A stretch of DNA of 64,000 nucleotides from Ascidiaceihabitans sp029251465. GTDB taxonomy: Bacteria > Pseudomonadota > Alphaproteobacteria > Rhodobacterales > Rhodobacteraceae. The stretch is from positions 2,232,001 to 2,296,000 of the forward strand of contig NZ_CP170633.1 of NCBI RefSeq assembly GCF_042932805.1, given 5' to 3'. Below, in pieces: positions 60,659-64,000 of the stretch. The position numbers and the translations under genes are program-made. The notes beneath the pieces were generated by a model. It did not search any database. It had not been told where the DNA came from and saw only the letters and a list, made by a program, of their open reading frames with translations. Position 1 is the stretch's first letter, and each line of letters opens with the position of its first letter.

Positions 60659-61564
60659 ATGACCGAATGGTTAATCAGCATCGAGGGCACCGAGACCGGG
60701 CACCAAGTTGCGCTGGTTTTGGCGATCATGGCGGCGATCCTGCACGCGGTGTTCGGGGCCTTGCAAAAAGGGCGCCACGATCCGTGGTTAACGCGCGGTG
60801 CAATCGATGTCAGCTACGGCGTGATGGCCGCGCCATTTGCGCTGTTTGTTGTGCCTTGGCCGGAACCGCACATGTGGCCGATCTTTGCAGGGGCGTGGGC
60901 AATTCACTTTGTTTACAAGCTGTTGCAGGCGTGGGCCTACACCAAAGGGGCCTATACGGTTGTCTATCCGGTTGTGCGCGGCACCGGCCCGCTGTTCGCC
61001 GTGATCGGTGCCTACTGGCTGTTTTCAGAGACGTTCACCCCGATGCAATGGTTCGGCGTTGCGGTGTTATTGTCCGGTATTTTTGGGCTCGCGCTGTACA
61101 ATCTGATGTACCTTGAGGCCGAACGTGACACGCTGACCCTTGCGCTTTTCCTTGCCGTTTGCACCGGATTGTTTGTGGCACTTTACACGACCTACGATGC
61201 TTATGGCATCCGCGCGACGGCCAATCCGTTTACCTTTTTGGCGTGGTTTTTCTTGATCGACGGCATTTCGATGCCACCTATCGCCTATTGGAAATGGCGC
61301 AACATGGCCGACCGCCCCGCAATTGCCCCGCTGATGAAGCGCGGCGTGATTGGCGGGTTGGTTGCATTCGCCAGTTTCGGTGCCATCATGATGGCCACGC
61401 GGCTGGACAAGGTCGGCGAAGCGGCGGTGTTGCGTGAAACCTCGACCGTATTTGCCGCATTGATTGGCTGGTTGGTGCTGAAAGAAACCGTGGGCCCACG
61501 GCGCATTGCGCTGATGGCCTTGATCGCGATAGGTGCGGTCATCGTCGAGATGGCTGGACAATAA
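60659..61564 (+). CDS. DMT-superfamily (EamA) transporter
   Basis: 301 aa, ATG 7 bp after the ftsY stop. About ten membrane segments; YTVVYPVVRGTGPLFAVIGAYWLFSETFTP is the end of repeat one, and RETSTVFAALIGWLVLKETVGPRR of repeat two. Substrate unknown. Cotranscribed with ftsY by spacing. Confidence 0.92.
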   Translation: MTEWLISIEGTETGHQVALVLAIMAAILHAVFGALQKGRHDPWLTRGAIDVSYGVMAAPFALFVVPWPEPHMWPIFAGAWAIHFVYKLLQAWAYTKGAYTVVYPVVRGTGPLFAVIGAYWLFSETFTPMQWFGVAVLLSGIFGLALYNLMYLEAERDTLTLALFLAVCTGLFVALYTTYDAYGIRATANPFTFLAWFFLIDGISMPPIAYWKWRNMADRPAIAPLMKRGVIGGLVAFASFGAIMMATRLDKVGEAAVLRETSTVFAALIGWLVLKETVGPRRIALMALIAIGAVIVEMAGQ

Positions 61565-61593
61565 CCAAGGGGCGCCCCCACGGGGTACAAAAC

Positions 61594-62220
61594 ATGGCAC
61601 AAAAAGAAGTAAATCCGTTTCTGAAAATGGGACTCGAGCTGGGGCCTATCCTGATCTTTTTCGTCGCTTATCTGCGTCTTAAGGATCGCCTGTTCACGAT
61701 TGGCGGCAATGAATACGAAGGTTTCATTGTGGTCACGGCGGCGTTCATTCCACTGCTGATTGCCAGCACTGGCGCGCTGTGGTGGCTGACGGGGAAACTG
61801 TCGAAAATGCAAATCGCGACGCTGGTTTTGGTGGTCGTTTTTGGTGGGCTGTCGGTCTGGCTGAATGATGACCGGTTTTTCAAAATGAAGCCGACGATGA
61901 TCTATGTGCTGTTCGGCGGGATCCTCGGGTTTGGCCTGCTGCGCGGCACCTCGTATTTGCAAAGCCTGATGGAAGAAATGATGCCGCTGAAAGACGCCGG
62001 TTGGATCATTCTGACTCGTCGCGCGATGATGTTTTTCTTTGGTCTTGCGATTTTGAACGAGATCGTATGGCGCTCGACTTCGACTGAAACCTGGGTCTAT
62101 TTCAAAACCTTTGGTCTAAGTGCCGCGCTGTTCGGGTTCTTCATGACTCAAGGAAAGTTGTTCCAAGAGTACGCAATTGAAGAAGATGATCCTGTTGACG
62201 CAGACACGCCAGAGGCGTAA
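61594..62220 (+). CDS. Inner membrane protein YciB/IspZ (septation protein A family)
   Basis: 208 aa with five or six membrane segments. Diagnostic stretches: NPFLKMGLELGPILIFFVAY, FIPLLIASTGALWWLTG, VFGGLSVWLNDDRFFKMKPT, and the NEIVWRSTSTETWVYFKTFG motif. The family is linked to envelope synthesis and division in E. coli; the precise role is unclear. Last gene of the ftsY group. Confidence 0.94.
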   Translation: MAQKEVNPFLKMGLELGPILIFFVAYLRLKDRLFTIGGNEYEGFIVVTAAFIPLLIASTGALWWLTGKLSKMQIATLVLVVVFGGLSVWLNDDRFFKMKPTMIYVLFGGILGFGLLRGTSYLQSLMEEMMPLKDAGWIILTRRAMMFFFGLAILNEIVWRSTSTETWVYFKTFGLSAALFGFFMTQGKLFQEYAIEEDDPVDADTPEA

Positions 62221-62229
62221 ATCAACTTT

Positions 62230-62282
62230 GTGGCGATTTGTTACCGGATTGCGGGCCACGTTAAATAATTCCGCTAAAAGGT
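62230..62282 (+). ncRNA. SAM-II riboswitch upstream of metZ
   Basis: The conserved SAM-II core is clear: P1 GTGGC (62230-62234) pairs with GCCAC (62255-62259); between them GATTTGTTACCGGATTGC; then GTTAAATAATT and CCGCTAAAAGGT. The ACC of the loop can pair with the terminal GGT to close the H-type pseudoknot. SAM-II elements repress methionine synthesis genes when S-adenosylmethionine is abundant, and metZ lies 86 bp downstream. Confidence 0.94.
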
Positions 62283-62292
62283 CAGGATGAAG

Positions 62293-62328
62293 CCCCCCTT
62301 CGCTTGACCCAGCGTTCGGGGGTTTTTT
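62293..62328 (+). terminator. Intrinsic terminator between the SAM-II aptamer and metZ
   Basis: CCCCC and CGCT pair with AGCG and GGGGG around a symmetric three-base internal loop and a TGACCC loop; six T follow. It starts 11 nt after the aptamer and lies before the metZ ribosome-binding site, so it can act as the expression platform of the riboswitch. Confidence 0.85.
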
Positions 62329-62367
62329 CGTGGCTGGCCCCATTTACAGCCCGTGGAGAGAGACGGC

Positions 62368-63552
62368 ATGAGCGACATTTGGAACCCACGCACCAAAGCG
62401 GTGCATTCTGGCACACGACGCAGTCAATACGGCGAAGTCTCAGAGGCGATTTTCCTGACCCAGGGATTTGTCTACGACACCGCCGAAGACGCCGCCGCAC
62501 GGTTTGAGAACTCAGGCCCCGATGAATTCATCTATGCCCGCTACGGCAACCCGACGGTCAAGATGTTCGAGGACCGGATCGCCGCCCTAGAAGGCGCCGA
62601 AGACGGGTTCGCCACCGCGTCAGGCATGGCCGCCGTTTCAGGCGCATTAACCTCGATGCTGCGTGCCGGCGATCACGTGGTGTCGTCCAAGGCGCTGTTT
62701 GGATCGTGCCTGTATGTGCTTGAGGAAATCCTAAGCCGCTACGGGGTCGAGGTGACGTTCGTGGATGGCACCGATCTGGATCAATGGCGCGCGGCCGTGC
62801 GCGCGGACACCAAGGTTGTGTTCTTTGAATCCATGTCCAACCCGACACTCGAAGTCATTGATATCAAATCCGTTTGCGAGATCGCGCATGTGCACGGGGC
62901 CAAGGTCGTGATCGACAATGTGTTCGCCACGCCGGTCTATTCCAACGCTTTTGAACAGGGCGCTGACGTCATCGTTTATTCCACGACCAAGCACATCGAC
63001 GGCCAAGGGCGTGCCTTGGGTGGGATCATTTTGGGCAGCACCGACTACATCCGCAAAACCGTTGAACCCTACATGAAACACACCGGTGGTTCCATGTCAC
63101 CGTTCACCGCATGGACGCATCTGAAGGGGCTCGAAACCCTTGATCTGCGGGTGCGTGCGCAGACGGCAACGGCCCACGCATTGGCGCAAAGCTTGCAGGG
63201 CCATGCTGGTTTGAAACGGGTGATTTATCCTGGTCTTTCCGATCATCCGCAACACGCGTTGGTGCAGGCGCAAATGGGCAAAGGTGGCACGATGTTGGCG
63301 ATCGACGTCAAAGGCGGGCGCGCGGCTGCGTTCCAGTTTTTGAACGCGATCAAGATCGGCATCATTTCCAACAATCTGGGTGACGCAAAAACCATTATGA
63401 CCCATCCTGCGACGACCACCCATCAACGGCTCAGCCAGGATCAGAAGGATTATTTGGGAATCACCGATGGATTGGTGCGCATTTCGGTCGGAATCGAGGA
63501 TACCGATGACGTGATCGCCGACATTTTGCAGGCTTTGGATGCGGTAGGTTAG
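62368..63552 (+). CDS. metZ: O-succinylhomoserine sulfhydrylase
   Basis: 394 aa from the ATG at 62368; GGAGAG lies about eight bases upstream. PLP enzyme that makes homocysteine from O-succinylhomoserine and sulfide. Motifs: IYARYGNPTVKMFEDRIAALEGAE, ESMSNPTLEV, DNVFATPV, PLP-lysine in YSTTKHIDGQGRALGG, and NLGDAKTIMTHPATTTHQRL with GLVRISVGIED at the end. Control by the upstream SAM-II riboswitch and terminator fits a methionine gene. Confidence 0.96.
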   Translation: MSDIWNPRTKAVHSGTRRSQYGEVSEAIFLTQGFVYDTAEDAAARFENSGPDEFIYARYGNPTVKMFEDRIAALEGAEDGFATASGMAAVSGALTSMLRAGDHVVSSKALFGSCLYVLEEILSRYGVEVTFVDGTDLDQWRAAVRADTKVVFFESMSNPTLEVIDIKSVCEIAHVHGAKVVIDNVFATPVYSNAFEQGADVIVYSTTKHIDGQGRALGGIILGSTDYIRKTVEPYMKHTGGSMSPFTAWTHLKGLETLDLRVRAQTATAHALAQSLQGHAGLKRVIYPGLSDHPQHALVQAQMGKGGTMLAIDVKGGRAAAFQFLNAIKIGIISNNLGDAKTIMTHPATTTHQRLSQDQKDYLGITDGLVRISVGIEDTDDVIADILQALDAVG

Positions 63553-63693
63553 GCCAGAGATGGGAAATATTTCCATTTTTGCACATCTGCGTGATCTGAC
63601 AGGCCGTTTACCGCGTAATTATTGTCGAGATTGGCAAAACGGCGTCACGCGCCCTATGTAGAATGCAGGAAAGCCGAAAAGGGGGGCCACTAT

Positions 63694-64000
63694 ATGAATA
63701 TTCATTCGCCCGATTTACGACCAATACCCGAACGTGACGATGCTCAGGAAGCGCTCAATGTGCTGCGCCAGTGGGCAAAATCTGCAAGCCAAGCCGAGAT
63801 TCTCGAGCTTGATCCGTCCATCGCCAAACTGATCCCCGGGTCAGATGGCGTGGACTATCCTGCCCTGTCACGCGAATTCCCTGCGGAATTTGCTGTGGAC
63901 GGTGCCTACAAGGCGTCCCTGCCCGACTTGCAAAACGGGCCATCCAGCCTGATCCGCGGGTCAAAGCAGCAGATCCAGCACGTCGGCATTTCGAATTTCC
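63694..64000 (+). CDS. folE2: GTP cyclohydrolase FolE2 (type IB), N-terminal part (cut by window edge)
   Basis: 102 residues are visible from the ATG at 63694 (purine-rich GGGGGG upstream). The opening NIHSPDLRPIPERDDAQEAL, and then ASLPDLQNGPSSLIRGSKQQIQHVGISNF, match the start of FolE2. It makes dihydroneopterin triphosphate, the first folate intermediate, complementing folB and folP elsewhere in the window. The catalytic residues are beyond the edge. Confidence 0.9.
   Translation, partial: MNIHSPDLRPIPERDDAQEALNVLRQWAKSASQAEILELDPSIAKLIPGSDGVDYPALSREFPAEFAVDGAYKASLPDLQNGPSSLIRGSKQQIQHVGISNF

Noticed and set aside
63553..63693. GGAAATATTTCC palindrome (63563-63574) as a Zur or other operator for folE2
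   Set aside because: Only 12 bp, lies at the metZ end with T-rich flank, and does not match a Zur box that I know; too weak to call.
1..64000. CRISPR array, prophage or insertion sequence
   Set aside because: No regularly spaced repeats, transposase, integrase or phage structural gene is visible.

Overview
The window reads as a chromosomal segment of an alphaproteobacterium of the family Rhodobacteraceae, roseobacter group. Four things point there: the gene orders (SPOR lipoprotein-dac-tmk-holB-tatD-MBL hydrolase; glyQ-DUF6446-glyS-ppdK; ftsY-EamA-yciB; a lone ctaD; two Lrp genes beside ilvC), a SAM-II riboswitch upstream of metZ, DUF1127-like and DUF2244 small proteins, and a GC content in the high 50s. 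I would not name a genus. Coding density is high. There is no phage, integrase, transposase or CRISPR array. Both strands are used in short operons.

Layout. 1-4.9 kb: the right end of a siderophore locus (a cut-off PLP enzyme, a ferri-siderophore esterase-like hydrolase, an IucB-type acyltransferase, an IucD-type N-hydroxylase), then an iron-type ECF sigma factor without an anti-sigma gene and a convergent Sfp/EntD-type phosphopantetheinyl transferase. 5-12.6 kb: tRNA-Ser and a tight housekeeping operon for cell wall, dTMP synthesis and the clamp loader, then two membrane proteins. 12.8-18.5 kb: a more AT-rich signalling cluster with a transmembrane histidine kinase, two response regulators lacking DNA-binding domains, a divergent twin-arginine solute-binding protein and a second, soluble kinase. 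18.7-21.7 kb: an apparently truncated hydrolase and a TetR regulator that share two operator-like sites, a GNAT protein and tRNA-Leu.

21.8-38.5 kb: DsbA-family oxidoreductase, lipB, a 2-oxoglutarate oxygenase, ctaD, yqeY, carA, a glycosyltransferase with an N-terminal MshEN-like (possibly c-di-GMP-binding) region, GntR, a nucleotidase, a UbiH-like hydroxylase, a class V aminotransferase, paired Lrp regulators, ilvC, a DMT transporter and a PEBP-like protein. 38.6-49.1 kb: glmM-folP-folB (folB with an extra domain), a SleB-type hydrolase, then ppdK, glyS, a DUF6446 protein and glyQ on the minus strand. 49.3-64 kb: a peptidoglycan-binding protein with a catalytically dead trypsin-like domain, a TPP enzyme, trkH, small proteins, alkB, a fused NuoE-NuoF flavoprotein without its partner subunits, a lytic transglycosylase, ftsY-EamA-yciB, riboswitch-controlled metZ, and the start of folE2.

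Most of the window is core metabolism: folate (folB, folP, folE2), pyrimidines (tmk, carA, nucleotidase), sulfur amino acids (metZ), branched-chain amino acids (ilvC) and envelope maintenance. The most interesting items are the SBP/two-kinase cluster with no transcriptional output, the pseudo-protease, the MshEN-glycosyltransferase fusion, the AT-rich patch inside glyS, the two TetR operator-like sites, and an 18-bp palindrome in front of a DMT transporter.
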